NCBI RefSeq assembly: GCF_029360645.1
Contig: NZ_JARDUA010000003.1
Location: forward strand, 310,001 to 374,000
DNA length: 64,000 nt
Reading direction: 5' to 3'
From: Pontibacter litorisediminis
GTDB taxonomy: Bacteria; Bacteroidota; Bacteroidia; Cytophagales; Hymenobacteraceae
Positions 8,470 to 17,850 of the stretch are shown here, one piece after another (within the stretch, counting starts at the first letter, position 1; each line of letters begins with the position of its first letter). The notes beneath the pieces are model-generated. The model saw nothing but the letters and a program-made list of their open reading frames with translations, had not been told where the DNA came from and did not search any database. A program made the translations under genes and the position numbers.

Positions 8470-8833
8470 AATAGTATCTCCTTATATATAGCCAGTATAA
8501 AGCTGGGCTAATTCTTGTTTTCTAAATCAGTTAATTAACAAATATACTAAAATTTTAGGCTTTTGCTTTGGTGCCTCCTAAATGTACAAGCTTGGCAACA
8601 AAGCTTTGCTGCCATTGGTGCCGTAAGCAATGAGGCTATTTACGAAAAAAGGCCCATATTGCTACATGCTGAGAAACAAAGCATCACCCGGGTGCCAGTC
8701 TCTTAAACAGCCCCCGCGGGTCTATGAAGCAGGCAAAATGTAGCGGCCTCGGGTAAAATAAACATTTCTTTCCAGGCAGGCTATATTATTTTCTTGCTGC
8801 CGTACACCAATCATAAACAAAGAGAAGAGCATC
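8470..8833. other. Intergenic region between divergent ricT and GNAT gene
   Basis: 364 bp with no supported gene. It contains a minus-strand -7 element (CAAATATA at 8539-8546, read as TATATTTG) for ricT, leaving a leader of about 65 nt. No comparable element was seen for the plus-strand GNAT gene, and no further structure was recognised. Confidence 0.5.
8539..8546 (-). promoter_or_regulatory. -7 promoter element of ricT-gldH
   Basis: TATATTTG on the minus strand fits TAnnTTTG, about 70 bp upstream of the ricT start. A matching -33 element is not obvious. Confidence 0.4.
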
Positions 8834-9709
8834 ATGCCGATCTTCCGACTATCTTTCCTTACCGCCACAGATCTGCCGCAGGTACGCGAAACGTTCCTTG
8901 AGGCCTTTGCCGACTATGTGGTGCCTGTGCAGCTGAGCCAGGAGCAGCTTAGGGACAAGGTGGAGCGGGAGGGAATCCTGCCAAGTTTCTGCGTGGGGGC
9001 CTTTGTGGGGGAGGAGTTGGTGGGGTTTATACTTACTGCGCTGGGAGAATGGCTGGGAAAGCCAACGGCCTACAACGCCGGAACAGGTGTGGTGCCGAGG
9101 TACAGGGGCCATGGCCTGACACAGCAGATGTATGCTTTCCTGCTGCCGAAGCTGCGCGAGAGCGGTGTGGAGCAGTGCCTGCTGGAGGTGATCGAGGGCA
9201 ATATGCCCGCACTTAAGACGTATGGGAAGATAGGCTTCAATTTCACCCGCGCCCTTAGCTGCTTCAGGTCTACGAAGGAGGAGCTGCTGCTAGGGCAGTG
9301 GCAGCCTGAAGGCGTAACTATTTCGGAGAAAGCGCAGTTTGATTTTGAGGCCTATAGTTGCTTCTGGGATGTGAAGCCGACCTGGCAGAATAACATCGAC
9401 TCCCTGAAGCGCAGCAAGGGACAGACAAAGACTTTGGTAGCCTGCAACGCGCAGCAGGAGGTGGTTGGGTATATCTCCTTTTTCCGTAAGAATGGGGCGG
9501 TGGCGCAGCTGGCGGTTGGCAGGCAATGGCGCAGGCAGGGGATTGGCACGGCGCTGCTGCGCGAAGCTGTACGCCAGGTAGAGGGCCCGGCTGTGATGTT
9601 CCTCAACATAGAGGATACGGCGACAAGTATGGTTCCATTCCTGCAGGGGCGGCACATGAAGCTGCTGCTCAAACAGCATGAGATGCGGATGCCGATTGTG
9701 CAGGTATAA
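8834..9709 (+). CDS. Tandem GNAT N-acetyltransferase
   Basis: 291 residues comprising two GNAT domains. The first (about 1-135) contains an acetyl-CoA-binding motif A, VVPRYRGHGLTQQMY, fitting R/Q-x-x-G-x-G/A. The second (about 170-288) contains VGRQWRRQGIGTALL, an even better match. Tandem GNATs of this size occur widely and acetylate small molecules, peptides or antibiotics; the substrate cannot be predicted. ATG at 8834 is the first good start, preceded by AAAGAGAAGAG. Confidence 0.88.
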   Translation: MPIFRLSFLTATDLPQVRETFLEAFADYVVPVQLSQEQLRDKVEREGILPSFCVGAFVGEELVGFILTALGEWLGKPTAYNAGTGVVPRYRGHGLTQQMYAFLLPKLRESGVEQCLLEVIEGNMPALKTYGKIGFNFTRALSCFRSTKEELLLGQWQPEGVTISEKAQFDFEAYSCFWDVKPTWQNNIDSLKRSKGQTKTLVACNAQQEVVGYISFFRKNGAVAQLAVGRQWRRQGIGTALLREAVRQVEGPAVMFLNIEDTATSMVPFLQGRHMKLLLKQHEMRMPIVQV

Positions 9710-9735
9710 AGCTGTGCTGCGGCAGGTTTAATGCG

Positions 9736-9743
9736 TACCTTTG
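9736..9743 (+). promoter_or_regulatory. -7 promoter element of the SMR transporter gene
   Basis: TACCTTTG matches TAnnTTTG 25 bp before the ATG at 9769. The whole gap is only 59 bp, leaving no room for a guanidine riboswitch, which often controls related genes elsewhere. Confidence 0.5.
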
Positions 9744-9768
9744 CCGCTTCATCTAAACTGACTTAACT

Positions 9769-10098
9769 ATGAACATGGCGTGGTTTTACCTGGTACTGGC
9801 AGGTATCTGTGAAATTGGCTGGGCCTTCGGGCTAAAGTATAGCGAGGGATTCACCAAGCTTGGGGTTAGCATCGTAACCGTTGTCGTGATGATCCTGAGC
9901 TTTGTGCTGCTCTCGCAGGCGATGAAAACGCTGCCGCTGGGAACAGCTTACGCGATCTGGACCGGCATTGGCGCCGCCGGAACCGCCATACTTGGCATCC
10001 TTTTCCTGAACGAGCCCCGTGACCTGGTGCGTATCCTCTGCATTTTGATGATTGTGGCCGGTGTGGTGGGGCTAAAGGTGTTCTCAGGCGCGAAATAA
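9769..10098 (+). CDS. gdx: SMR-family exporter of the Gdx/SugE type
   Basis: 109 residues with four transmembrane helices, the standard SMR size. The first helix carries GICEIGWAFGLKYSEGFTKL, where the essential Glu lies in the subtype-specific context CEIGWA..GLK seen in SugE/Gdx guanidinium exporters, as opposed to the EmrE pattern AEV...LK. Gdx proteins function as dual-topology dimers exchanging guanidinium for protons. A single gene is present, consistent with a homodimer. The function is inferred from subtype motifs. Confidence 0.88.
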   Translation: MNMAWFYLVLAGICEIGWAFGLKYSEGFTKLGVSIVTVVVMILSFVLLSQAMKTLPLGTAYAIWTGIGAAGTAILGILFLNEPRDLVRILCILMIVAGVVGLKVFSGAK

Positions 10099-10100
10099 AC

Positions 10101-10931
10101 TCACTGCATCAGGTATACTTCTGCCGTGCTTTTCGTGAAGAGGTAAAGGCGCTTATCCCCTACCAGTGCCGAAATATACTCCTGCTGCTGCGGGAGTGCC
10201 AGCAGGCGCGCCTTCTGCGTGTACAGGTCCAGGAAGTACAATTTACCGTCCCTCACAAAATAGAGCTCATTATTGCGGAAGCCGATATGGCGCAGGTTGG
10301 GGTAAGGTAGCGTCCGTTTATAGTTGCCCAGGTTGTCGAACACCAACACACCGCTGTTATAATCGAGTAGGTATACCATGTTCTGGTACTCGCGCAGCTG
10401 CCGCACGTCAAACTGCTCACGGTTCAGCAGCAGGTTGAGCGGTGTTTCCACGGTTACTTGCCGCATGGCGGGGTTTAGTTTGCTAAGGGTGAGGCTTGTC
10501 TCGTCGAAGAGCCAATAGCCCAAATCACCGGCAGGGGCCGCTACCTTGGCCGTGCCCTCGTACTGCAGGTCCAGCAGGTCGGTGGTGCTGATGGGGCGCA
10601 GGAAGCGGTCCAGCAGCGTGATTTCCTGGCTGCCTTCGTAAAACAGCGCAATCTTCATGGGGTTCCAGGCATGGATGCTGCTGATGCGGCCACGGGCAGG
10701 AGGGGAGTAGGTGTCCACCGGCTGGCCCGCAGGGTTCAGGCGCAGCAGGTTCAGGCGCTCGTCCAGTAAGTACACATACCCGTTGCGGTCTTGGGAGATG
10801 GTGGTGGGGGAGCTGATGCCCAGGCTGTGGCTATAGGTGAGCACCGGCGCCTGCAGCGTGTCCTGCGCCTGCGCCAGCAGCGGTGCCAGCAGTGCCAGCC
10901 AAAGTATAAGTATGGTTTGTTTAGCCTTCAA
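10101..10931 (-). CDS. Conserved exported protein, probable beta-propeller
   Basis: 276 residues with a signal peptide (hydrophobic stretch, then AQAQD near residue 22). The mature part consists of regularly spaced short beta-strand repeats such as NGYVYLLDERLNLLRLN, NMVYLLDYNSGVLVFDN and NELYFVRDGKLYFLDLY, typical of a six- or seven-blade propeller. No enzymatic motif is seen. Its start overlaps the end of lpxH by 11 bp, so it is translationally coupled to a lipid A gene; a periplasmic or envelope role is likely but unproven. Confidence 0.7.
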   Translation of the reverse strand: MKAKQTILILWLALLAPLLAQAQDTLQAPVLTYSHSLGISSPTTISQDRNGYVYLLDERLNLLRLNPAGQPVDTYSPPARGRISSIHAWNPMKIALFYEGSQEITLLDRFLRPISTTDLLDLQYEGTAKVAAPAGDLGYWLFDETSLTLSKLNPAMRQVTVETPLNLLLNREQFDVRQLREYQNMVYLLDYNSGVLVFDNLGNYKRTLPYPNLRHIGFRNNELYFVRDGKLYFLDLYTQKARLLALPQQQEYISALVGDKRLYLFTKSTAEVYLMQ

Positions 10932-11691
10932 AGGTCTTCAGTTCCAGTTTCTCGCCGTCATACACACCGTAGGTGCAGAAGTTTACCCACTCGCCCAGGT
11001 TCACATACTTGGCTTCCTTACCAATGGGCATCTCCAGGGGCAGGTGGCGGTGGCCGAACACGTAGTAATCGTGGTGCTGCTGCTCTTCTACCTCCTGGCT
11101 ATACTGCACCAGCCACTCGCGCTCCCCGAAAAACGCCTCGTCCTTTTTCACGTTGCTGATGCGGCTCCTCTTAGACCACATGTTTGCAATTCCAATGCCA
11201 GTGTTGGGGTGAATGCGGGCAAAAAGCCACTGGCATAGCTTGTTGTCAAACACCTTCTTCAGCAGTTTGTAAGTATGGTCGCCGGGGCCCAAACCATCGC
11301 CGTGGCCAATGTAAAAGGTCTTGTCGCCAATGTTGGTGGAGATAGGCTTGCGGATGATCGGAATGCTGAGCTCTTTCGGGAAATAGTCGAACATCCACAT
11401 GTCGTGGTTCCCCGTGAAAAACAGCACCGGCAGACCGGCGTCCGTCAGTTCGGCCAGCTTGCCCTGCAGGCGCACGTAGCCTTTGGGAATGGCATGTTTG
11501 TACTCAAACCAAAAGTCGAAGATATCGCCCAGCAAAAGTATAGCGGCCGCATCCTGCTGCGCCATGTCCAGCCACCGCACAATTTTTTTCTCGCGGGCCA
11601 GGCTGCTTTTGGCATCGGGCACACCTAAATGGAAGTCGGAAGCGAAATATACTTTTTTGCCAGGCGCCAGCTCGTTAATGCGGAAGGTCAT
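10921..11691 (-). CDS. lpxH: UDP-2,3-diacylglucosamine diphosphatase (LpxH-like)
   Basis: 256 residues of the calcineurin-like metallophosphoesterase fold. Metal-binding motifs appear in order: DFHLG near residue 18, GDIFDFW near 57, GNHDMW near 97 and GHGDGLG near 128. LpxH removes UMP from UDP-2,3-diacylglucosamine to give lipid X in lipid A synthesis at the inner membrane. Length and motif spacing fit Bacteroidota LpxH. It overlaps both flanking genes (17 bp with the upstream LUD-domain gene, 11 bp with the downstream propeller gene), forming one operon. Confidence 0.9.
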   Translation of the reverse strand: MTFRINELAPGKKVYFASDFHLGVPDAKSSLAREKKIVRWLDMAQQDAAAILLLGDIFDFWFEYKHAIPKGYVRLQGKLAELTDAGLPVLFFTGNHDMWMFDYFPKELSIPIIRKPISTNIGDKTFYIGHGDGLGPGDHTYKLLKKVFDNKLCQWLFARIHPNTGIGIANMWSKRSRISNVKKDEAFFGEREWLVQYSQEVEEQQHHDYYVFGHRHLPLEMPIGKEAKYVNLGEWVNFCTYGVYDGEKLELKTFEG

Positions 11692-12328
11692 CTATCAGGA
11701 ACAAGACTAACTGCTTAGGGCCATGGGCGCCCATCACAAGGGTTTTTTCAATGTCGGCGGTGCGGCTCGGGCCACTCACCAGCGATACCATCGAAGGGAA
11801 GTTTTCTTTATACTTGTCGCGCACGCGCTGCAGGCCATCCTTGATATCCGGCACCAGTTGGCTGGCTTTGGCTATGACCATGTGCGTGGCCGGGTAGATG
11901 CTCAGGCGGCGCCCACCGGCATTGGCTGAGCTCACCAGGATGCTGCCGGTGCGGGTAATCAGTGCCTCGCAGGTGGTAAGACCGGCCTCCACGCCTTGCA
12001 CAAAAGCCTCCTCATCGGCTATAAAGTCGATGCCCGCCTGATGAATGGCGTTTTGCAGGTTAGGCTCCCAGACGCACAGGTGCTGCAGGTTCTGCTCCTT
12101 TTTGTACACATACAGCTGGTCGAAGAAATCCTCCTCGTGCTCGCAATACACAAACACCCCGGCGTTTTTGATGAAGTTCTCGGCAAAGACGATCGACATA
12201 TCCTCCAGCGCCACCTTCTCGTGCAGCGGGGAGGTAAAGTCTGGGGTAGGAGGCAGAAAAGGCGCCGACTTAGCCAGCGCCTCTCTTACTCTTCTTAAAA
12301 CTATTTCTTTGGATTTTGCTTCGTACAT
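11675..12328 (-). CDS. LUD-domain protein (LutC/YkgG family)
   Basis: 217 residues. The central segment IADEEAFVQGVEAGLTTCEALITRTGSILVSSANAGGRRLS and the later SLVSGPSRTADIEKTLVMGAHGPKQL are the LUD fold's signature ends (T-A-D-I-E...G.HGP). In lactate-utilisation operons LutC works with the Fe-S proteins LutA/LutB; neither is nearby, so this solitary copy next to ftsH and lpxH may have a different role. It lies 11 bp downstream of ftsH in the same direction, and its end overlaps lpxH. Confidence 0.85.
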   Translation of the reverse strand: MYEAKSKEIVLRRVREALAKSAPFLPPTPDFTSPLHEKVALEDMSIVFAENFIKNAGVFVYCEHEEDFFDQLYVYKKEQNLQHLCVWEPNLQNAIHQAGIDFIADEEAFVQGVEAGLTTCEALITRTGSILVSSANAGGRRLSIYPATHMVIAKASQLVPDIKDGLQRVRDKYKENFPSMVSLVSGPSRTADIEKTLVMGAHGPKQLVLFLIDDLPH

Positions 12329-12339
12329 GCCTGGTTAGA

Positions 12340-14466
12340 TCAAGCTGTTCTCGAGTTTACATTATCGCGCTCAGCGGCGGAGCTGCCGTTGTTGCCTAAT
12401 GGCGTACCGGGCACATTGCCTTCTTCCTGCTCCGGATGCTGTGTCTGGCCAAGCTCCACAGGGTGCTGCTGCTCCACCTCGCTCTTTGTCTGGCTACGGT
12501 CGGTACCGGCAGTGTGTGCCTGGTACGTTGTCAGCGAGTCGAACGGGCGTGGGCCCACCAGGCGCTCCAGGTCACTTTGGAACAGGATCTCTTTCTCCAG
12601 CAGTTCCTGCGCAATTATCTCCAACTCGCGGCGCTTGTCAGAAAGCAAAGCCTTGGTGCGCTCGTAAGCGCTGTTGATGAGTATGCGCACCTCCTGGTCA
12701 ATGGTTTCGGCAGTAGCCTCAGAATACGGCTTGTTAAACGTCATCTCAGACTGCTTCGAGTCGTAGAACGACACGTTGCCGATCTTTGAGTTCATACCGT
12801 ACATGGTCACGATGCTGTAGGCCATCTTGGTGATACGCTCCAAATCACTCAGTGCGCCGGTTGATATCTTGCCGAACACGATCTCCTCCGCGGCACGTCC
12901 ACCCAGGGCCATACACATCTCATCGATAAGTTGCTCCGTGGTATACAGGAACTGCTCTTTTGGCAGGTACTGTGCGTATCCCAGCGCAGCCACGCCACGC
13001 GGCACAATACTTACTTTCACCAACGGGTCGGCGTGCTCCAGGAACCAGCCGGCAATGGCGTGGCCAGCCTCGTGGTAGGCCACAATCTTTTTCTCTTCCG
13101 GAGAGATGATCTTGTTCTTTTTCTCCAGACCACCGATCACGCGGTCCACCGCGTCGTTGAAGTCCTGCTGGTCCACCGCCTTTTTGTTACGGCGGGCGGC
13201 GATCAGCGCGGCCTCGTTACACACGTTGGCGATCTCGGCACCGGCAAAGCCTGGTGTCTGGGCGGCTAGTTTCTTCGCGTCCACGTCTGGAGCCAGCGTA
13301 AGCGGGCCCAGGTGCACTTTAAATATCTCGGTACGGCCGTTGATGTCTGGCTTGTCGATGCTGATCTGGCGGTCGAAACGGCCAGGGCGCAGCAAGGCAG
13401 AGTCCAGCGTGTCAGGGCGGTTAGTGGCGGCAAGTATGATTACACCGGAGTCGGTGGCGAAACCGTCCATCTCCACCAGCAGGGAGTTCAGCGTGTTTTC
13501 GCGCTCGTCGTTACCGCCCGGGGTAGCACCACGGCTACGGTGACGGCCAATCGCGTCAATCTCGTCGATAAAGATGATACAAGGCGCTTTGGCCTTCGCC
13601 TGCTTAAACAGGTCGCGCACACGCGCCGCACCCACGCCCACAAACATCTCCACAAAGTCGGAGCCCGACAGGGAGAAGAACGGAACGTCGGCCTCGCCGG
13701 CTACGGCCTTGGCCAATAAGGTTTTACCGGTGCCCGGAGGGCCTACCAGCAGGGCGCCCTTCGGTATTTTACCACCTAGGATCGTAAACTTGGATGGGTT
13801 CTTCAGGAACTCCACGATCTCCTGCACCTCTTCTTTCGCCTCCTCCAGGCCAGCCACATCCTTAAACGTGATCTTTACCTTGTTCTCTGCGTCAAAAAGG
13901 GCGGCTTTGGACTTGCCGATGTTGAAAATCTGACCACCCGTGCCGCCCGAGGTTACACGGCGCATCAGGAACCAGAAGCCAAACAGCAGCAGGATCAGAA
14001 AGCCCCACTGGAAGAAGAAGTCAGCAAAACCGGTTCTTGTTTCCGGAGTGAGCGGCACCCGCTGCTCGCGCGGCACACCCTCCTGCAGTTTGTCTAAGTC
14101 TTCTTTAAAAGACTCCGCAGAGATTACCTGGAAGTGGTAGTGCGGGCCCTGGTCCATGGTAAGCATGCCACGGTCGTTGAGCTCGGCTTTATACTTTTCG
14201 TTCTGGAGGGCCTCTCTCTCAAGGTAGACTTCCACCGTCTTGCCATTTACAAGGGTGAGCTTGTCCACGTCACCGCTCAGCAGCATCTCCTCAAAGTCCT
14301 GTTGCGTGGTCTCTATGGATGAATTGCTCTTGTTCAGGTAAGTCAGCCCAAAGATAAGCAGGATCAACACAGCCAGCATCCACAGCTGCATGGTAGGGCG
14401 CGGTGGCGTGTTGGGTATGATCGGCTTTTTCTTTTTGTTGTTGCCTTTATTATTTTTTTCTGCCAT
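12340..14466 (-). CDS. ftsH: ATP-dependent zinc metalloprotease FtsH
   Basis: 708 residues from the ATG at 14466. N-terminal cytosolic Lys-rich stretch, transmembrane helix near 26-44, a periplasmic domain, and a second helix near 145-165. AAA module: Walker A GPPGTGKT near 242, Walker B IIFIDEID near 298, then the second region of homology with RPGRFD. Zinc protease motif HEAGH near 464. It degrades misassembled membrane proteins and regulatory substrates. The C-terminal ~50 residues are a Gln/Glu/Thr-rich tail, probably disordered. The open frame extends 11 codons upstream, but MAEKNNKG is the natural start. Confidence 0.96.
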   Translation of the reverse strand: MAEKNNKGNNKKKKPIIPNTPPRPTMQLWMLAVLILLIFGLTYLNKSNSSIETTQQDFEEMLLSGDVDKLTLVNGKTVEVYLEREALQNEKYKAELNDRGMLTMDQGPHYHFQVISAESFKEDLDKLQEGVPREQRVPLTPETRTGFADFFFQWGFLILLLFGFWFLMRRVTSGGTGGQIFNIGKSKAALFDAENKVKITFKDVAGLEEAKEEVQEIVEFLKNPSKFTILGGKIPKGALLVGPPGTGKTLLAKAVAGEADVPFFSLSGSDFVEMFVGVGAARVRDLFKQAKAKAPCIIFIDEIDAIGRHRSRGATPGGNDERENTLNSLLVEMDGFATDSGVIILAATNRPDTLDSALLRPGRFDRQISIDKPDINGRTEIFKVHLGPLTLAPDVDAKKLAAQTPGFAGAEIANVCNEAALIAARRNKKAVDQQDFNDAVDRVIGGLEKKNKIISPEEKKIVAYHEAGHAIAGWFLEHADPLVKVSIVPRGVAALGYAQYLPKEQFLYTTEQLIDEMCMALGGRAAEEIVFGKISTGALSDLERITKMAYSIVTMYGMNSKIGNVSFYDSKQSEMTFNKPYSEATAETIDQEVRILINSAYERTKALLSDKRRELEIIAQELLEKEILFQSDLERLVGPRPFDSLTTYQAHTAGTDRSQTKSEVEQQHPVELGQTQHPEQEEGNVPGTPLGNNGSSAAERDNVNSRTA

Positions 14467-14538
14467 TGATAGTTTGAATGTCGATTGTATGGGAAACAAG
14501 GGGCTGGCGTTAAAAGTTTTTATGCCTCGCCCCAGGTG

Positions 14539-14913
14539 TTAGACAGACTCCACGTGCTCTATCTTGGCGTCGCCCCAAAGCTCCTCCAAAGCATAGAACT
14601 CACGCTTGTCTCTCAGGAAAACGTGTGCCACTACGTCCACATAGTCCAGCAGCACCCACTCTTTGTTAATGCGGCCTTCGGTTTGCCACGGGTTCTGGCC
14701 AGTTGCCTTGTGCACTTCTTCCTCTATGGAAGAGGCAATGGCATCGAGTTGTGTGTCGGAGGTTGCGGATGCTATTACGAAGTAATCTGATACAGCGTTT
14801 TTCAGTGATTTAAGGTTCATCACCACTATATCGGAAGCTTTCCTCTCCTGCATGCCCTTCACTACCAGCTCTGCCAATATGTCGGAAGTAGCCTCAACCT
14901 TGGTTTCTTTCAT
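14539..14913 (-). CDS. rsfS: Ribosome silencing factor RsfS
   Basis: 124 residues of the RsfS/Iojap family, which binds ribosomal protein L14 and blocks 30S joining during starvation. The core ASDIVVMNLKSLKNAVSDYFVIASATSDTQLDAIA and the end ...VLLDYVDVVAHVF..REFY.LE.LWGDA are diagnostic. It is transcribed with ftsH 72 bp downstream and is divergent from birA. Confidence 0.95.
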   Translation of the reverse strand: MKETKVEATSDILAELVVKGMQERKASDIVVMNLKSLKNAVSDYFVIASATSDTQLDAIASSIEEEVHKATGQNPWQTEGRINKEWVLLDYVDVVAHVFLRDKREFYALEELWGDAKIEHVESV

Positions 14914-14923
14914 TTGCGCTCGT

Positions 14924-14931
14924 TAAATTTG
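14924..14931 (+). promoter_or_regulatory. -7 promoter element of birA
   Basis: TAAATTTG matches TAnnTTTG. Transcription would start near 14936-14938, downstream of the ATG at 14932, which favours the ATG at 14965 as the translation start. Confidence 0.5.
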
Positions 14932-14964
14932 ATGTACAAAAGTATTAAATTCTCCTCTAATTAT

Positions 14965-15714
14965 ATGTTGCCTAATACGCTGTTTATGGGCCAACAGCTG
15001 CTTTTTATCGCAGCCTGTGCCTCCACTAACTCAGAGGCCCAGCAACTTCTTATCAAAAATGAAGCCACAGAAGGCTGTGCCGTCATCACGCACCACCAAA
15101 CCCAGGGGCGCGGGCAGCGGGGCAATTCTTGGGAGGCGGAGCCGGGCCAGAACATTACCCTCTCTGTTATCCTGTCACCTTCCTTCCTGACCGTGCGCCA
15201 GCAGTTTTACCTCAACATGGCCGTGTCACTGGCCGTGCTCGACCTGCTCCGCGAGCAGGGCCTGCAACAAGCCCAGGTAAAATGGCCCAACGATTTATTC
15301 TTTGAAGATAAGAAACTTGGCGGGATTCTGATAGAAAACACTATAAATAGTCACTCTTTACAACACAGTATCGTCGGGATTGGTTTAAATGTGAACCAGA
15401 CGCGCTTTGCTTCTCCAACGGCTACTTCTATGGCTAACGTATGCGGCCATGCTTTTGATCTGGAGAAAGTGACGGCGCGGCTGTTGGAGTTGCTGGAGAA
15501 ACGCTACCTGCAGCTGCGCAACGGCCACAACGCCCGCCTGAAGTATGAGTACCTGCAGGGCCTGTACCGTTACCAGGAGCTGCACCCATTCCGAATCGGC
15601 CATGAGCAGGTGCTGGGGCAGATTCAGGGTGTGGACGAAAGCGGCCGCCTGGCCGTGCAGATCGAGCAGGAGCTGCGCTACTTTGACTTTAAAGAGATAG
15701 CGCATGTGGTGTAA
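14965..15714 (+). CDS. birA: Biotin-[acetyl-CoA-carboxylase] ligase
   Basis: 249 residues from ATG 14965; ATG 14932 is an alternative lying before the predicted transcription start. Motifs: ACASTNSEAQ near 17-26, THHQTQGRGQRGNSW near 47-61 (the biotin/ATP loop GRGQRG), VKWPNDLFFEDKKLGGILIEN near 111-131, and VGIGLNVNQT near 142. The protein lacks the N-terminal helix-turn-helix of E. coli BirA, so it is the ligase only and not a repressor. It attaches biotin to the carboxyl carrier protein of acetyl-CoA carboxylase. Monocistronic, ending at a strong terminator. Confidence 0.93.
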   Translation: MLPNTLFMGQQLLFIAACASTNSEAQQLLIKNEATEGCAVITHHQTQGRGQRGNSWEAEPGQNITLSVILSPSFLTVRQQFYLNMAVSLAVLDLLREQGLQQAQVKWPNDLFFEDKKLGGILIENTINSHSLQHSIVGIGLNVNQTRFASPTATSMANVCGHAFDLEKVTARLLELLEKRYLQLRNGHNARLKYEYLQGLYRYQELHPFRIGHEQVLGQIQGVDESGRLAVQIEQELRYFDFKEIAHVV

Positions 15715-15726
15715 ACACCCAGCATC

Positions 15727-15759
15727 AAAAAGGCGGTGAGATATATCTCACCGCCTTTT
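15727..15759. terminator. Bidirectional hairpin terminator
   Basis: Almost perfect palindrome AAAAGGCGGTGAGAT/ATATCTCACCGCCTTTT, located between convergent birA and the type IX cargo gene. Confidence 0.9.
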
Positions 15760-15785
15760 GCCTCTTTATACTTGCATACTTTCGG

Positions 15786-17312
15786 TTACTGCACGATCAG
15801 CTTTTGCACCTGCTTTTCAATGGCGCCCTGCATGTGCACATAGTATAAGCCTTTCGGGATGTTAAGCTCGGCTATGCTTAGCCGCAGCTCGTGCGTGCCG
15901 GGGGCTACCTCCTGCGCATAAACCGTGCGGCCGTTCCTGTCCATGATCTTTAACTGAGCGGCACTGTTGCTGTTCAGGCCGACGTGCACATAGTTGCTGC
16001 TGGCGGGGTTAGGGTATACTTCCATGCTTGCGCTGGCAGCTGCCGCCCGGTTGCTTACGGCTACCACTTTGCTGTATTCAAATTGGCCGTCAAAGTCTAC
16101 CTGCTTCAGGCGGTAATAGTTAACGCCGGGCTCGGCCGCTCTGTCGCTGTAGCTGTAGGTTAGTTGTGTGGCGGAGTTGCCGGCGCCCGCTACCTCCGCT
16201 ATCTTTTCAAAGCTTCTGCCATCCTGGCTGCGCTCCACCTCAAACTTCTCGTTGTTGTTTTCCGATGCCGTGGCCCATTCAAGCGCGATGCCGCTCTGGG
16301 TAGCTTTACCTTCAAAGGAGAGCAACTCCACGGGTAGAGGGGTAATCGGCTCATCTTCACAGCTGATCGTGTTCAGGCCAGCATTCTCAAACACCCCGCC
16401 GGCAGTCATCGTCAACTGGAAGTATGGCTCCAGTTCGTAAAGGTCGCTGGGAACGATAACGGAGAAGAGGTCGGTGGCCCCGCTGGCGTAGCCGTTGGTG
16501 TTCTGTGCCTCAAAGGTGATCATGTTCGCCTCCTGGTCCACGGCCACCTTATACTGGTAATTCATGCCCTTGTACACACCACCGTTGGTCATGCCGGCCA
16601 CACTTAACGGGTCTGGGGTATCGGTTGTCTCAATGGTAATGCTGCTAACATTCTCGTCTGCCAGGTTCCGGACCATCAGGTTGACGGTGGTCGTGCCATC
16701 GCCATTGTCCTCTGCACCGGCAAAGGCAAAGCTGGCGTTGTCGCGCTCTACCACGCAGGCATCAGGGCTGGTAACCGGGCTGCAGGCACTCAGGTCGAAT
16801 ACCACTTGCTTGCTCTGAGTAATGTTGTTTCGGTTGCCGTTGGTGGCTCCTCTCAAGGTGGCACGCACCCGCATGGTGGAGAGTGCCTCAAAGTCAGCCG
16901 CTGTTAAGTTAAAGCTAAAGGTGTCGATCGCTCCGCCGGTAAGGGAGTAGGTTTGCTTGGCGTTAAACTGAATGGCATTGAATGGGGTTTCCACCTCATT
17001 AGGCCCCTGCTGGCTGGCAAAACCGTTTCTTACGCGGTATTTAGGGGCATCCTCGTGGTAGATGCTGGCTGGCCCTGCTGCCTCAGATCCTTCTGGAAGC
17101 TCAAAGGCGATGTAAGCCAGTTCGTCGCAGTTTACCTGTAGGCCAAACTGCACCTGTACCAGGTCTGCTTCCAGCTGCGTGGCGCCAAAGTACTCAAAGG
17201 TATAGCATTCAAACTCCTGCACACAACCGCCGGTCGGCGTTGGGCGTTGGGCCTGGGCCCAGTTGATAGATGCGAATAAAATGAGAGCCAATAAAAGTAT
17301 ATATCTTTTCAT
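15786..17312 (-). CDS. Type IX secretion cargo protein with C-terminal sorting domain
   Basis: 508 residues from the ATG at 17312 (signal peptide ending AQAQ near residue 22); an 11-codon upstream extension is unlikely. The mature region has Cys-containing beta-rich segments near 25-330. A fibronectin-like LPVELLSFEGKATQSGIALEWATASE..NEKFEVERSQDG block follows (about 330-375), a frequent linker before type A sorting domains. The final ~80 residues begin MEVYPNPAS and include GRTVYAQEV and a KGLYYVHM...KLIVQ ending, the T9SS type A signal that directs export and surface attachment. The function of the N-terminal part is unknown. Convergent with birA. Confidence 0.88.
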   Translation of the reverse strand: MKRYILLLALILFASINWAQAQRPTPTGGCVQEFECYTFEYFGATQLEADLVQVQFGLQVNCDELAYIAFELPEGSEAAGPASIYHEDAPKYRVRNGFASQQGPNEVETPFNAIQFNAKQTYSLTGGAIDTFSFNLTAADFEALSTMRVRATLRGATNGNRNNITQSKQVVFDLSACSPVTSPDACVVERDNASFAFAGAEDNGDGTTTVNLMVRNLADENVSSITIETTDTPDPLSVAGMTNGGVYKGMNYQYKVAVDQEANMITFEAQNTNGYASGATDLFSVIVPSDLYELEPYFQLTMTAGGVFENAGLNTISCEDEPITPLPVELLSFEGKATQSGIALEWATASENNNEKFEVERSQDGRSFEKIAEVAGAGNSATQLTYSYSDRAAEPGVNYYRLKQVDFDGQFEYSKVVAVSNRAAAASASMEVYPNPASSNYVHVGLNSNSAAQLKIMDRNGRTVYAQEVAPGTHELRLSIAELNIPKGLYYVHMQGAIEKQVQKLIVQ

Positions 17313-17850
17313 GTTGTGCTTGATTTGAGGTAATAAAAAATACAACTATGTGTGTTAATATCTTAACGGAGTAGTAGGAATGTAGTTGCACTGTTTTATT
17401 GTACATTGTGAAGTAAGTGATTGCACTGATGCCGGAGCGGAAGTTCTTTAATATTCTGTTTTGGCTTGCTGTAGCGATTTGTTGAAGCTGCTGAACCCTG
17501 GTGGTGTATTGTGTTGATTTGGATTTAGCTACGAGGTTTACGTGGGCAGAGTGTGCTCTTTTAGATTCCTGTTTTAGTGAATAATGCTATTGTTGGGGCT
17601 TGTCTTGGCAACACGCTCCACGTTTTGGCAGCGGAAAGCATCCAACTAGTGGCCACGGGATGATAAACAGGAATAGTTTTTGATAGAGAAAGTGAAGGAG
17701 AAAGTGAAGGAGGGAGGAGGCCAGAGTGTATTGGCCTCATTCACAAATATTTTGAAAATTTAATTTACAGGTATGGCATTTTCGACTATCTTTGGTTTGC
17801 AAAGTCGAAAGTGTAGTGGCCAATACTATAACATCAAGACGCTTTAATAT
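17313..17850. other. Long intergenic region before the small type IX protein
   Basis: 538 bp with no convincing gene. It contains the promoter of the minus-strand cargo gene, an AT-rich tract near 17740-17765, and the inverted repeat around a -7 element at 17780-17810. A short minus-strand frame at 17209-17406 is not supported. Confidence 0.5.
17780..17810 (+). promoter_or_regulatory. Promoter -7 element enclosed by an 8-bp inverted repeat
   Basis: TTTCGACT (17780-17787) and AGTCGAAA (17803-17810) are exact reverse complements. They flank TATCTTTG (17787-17794), a TAnnTTTG -7 element 57 bp upstream of the ATG at 17851. The layout suggests a repressor operator over the promoter, or a 5'-end hairpin if transcription starts near 17800. 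Confidence 0.5.

Noticed and set aside
9710..9768. Guanidine riboswitch before the Gdx-type exporter
   Set aside because: The gap is 59 bp and already contains the promoter; there is no room for the aptamer.
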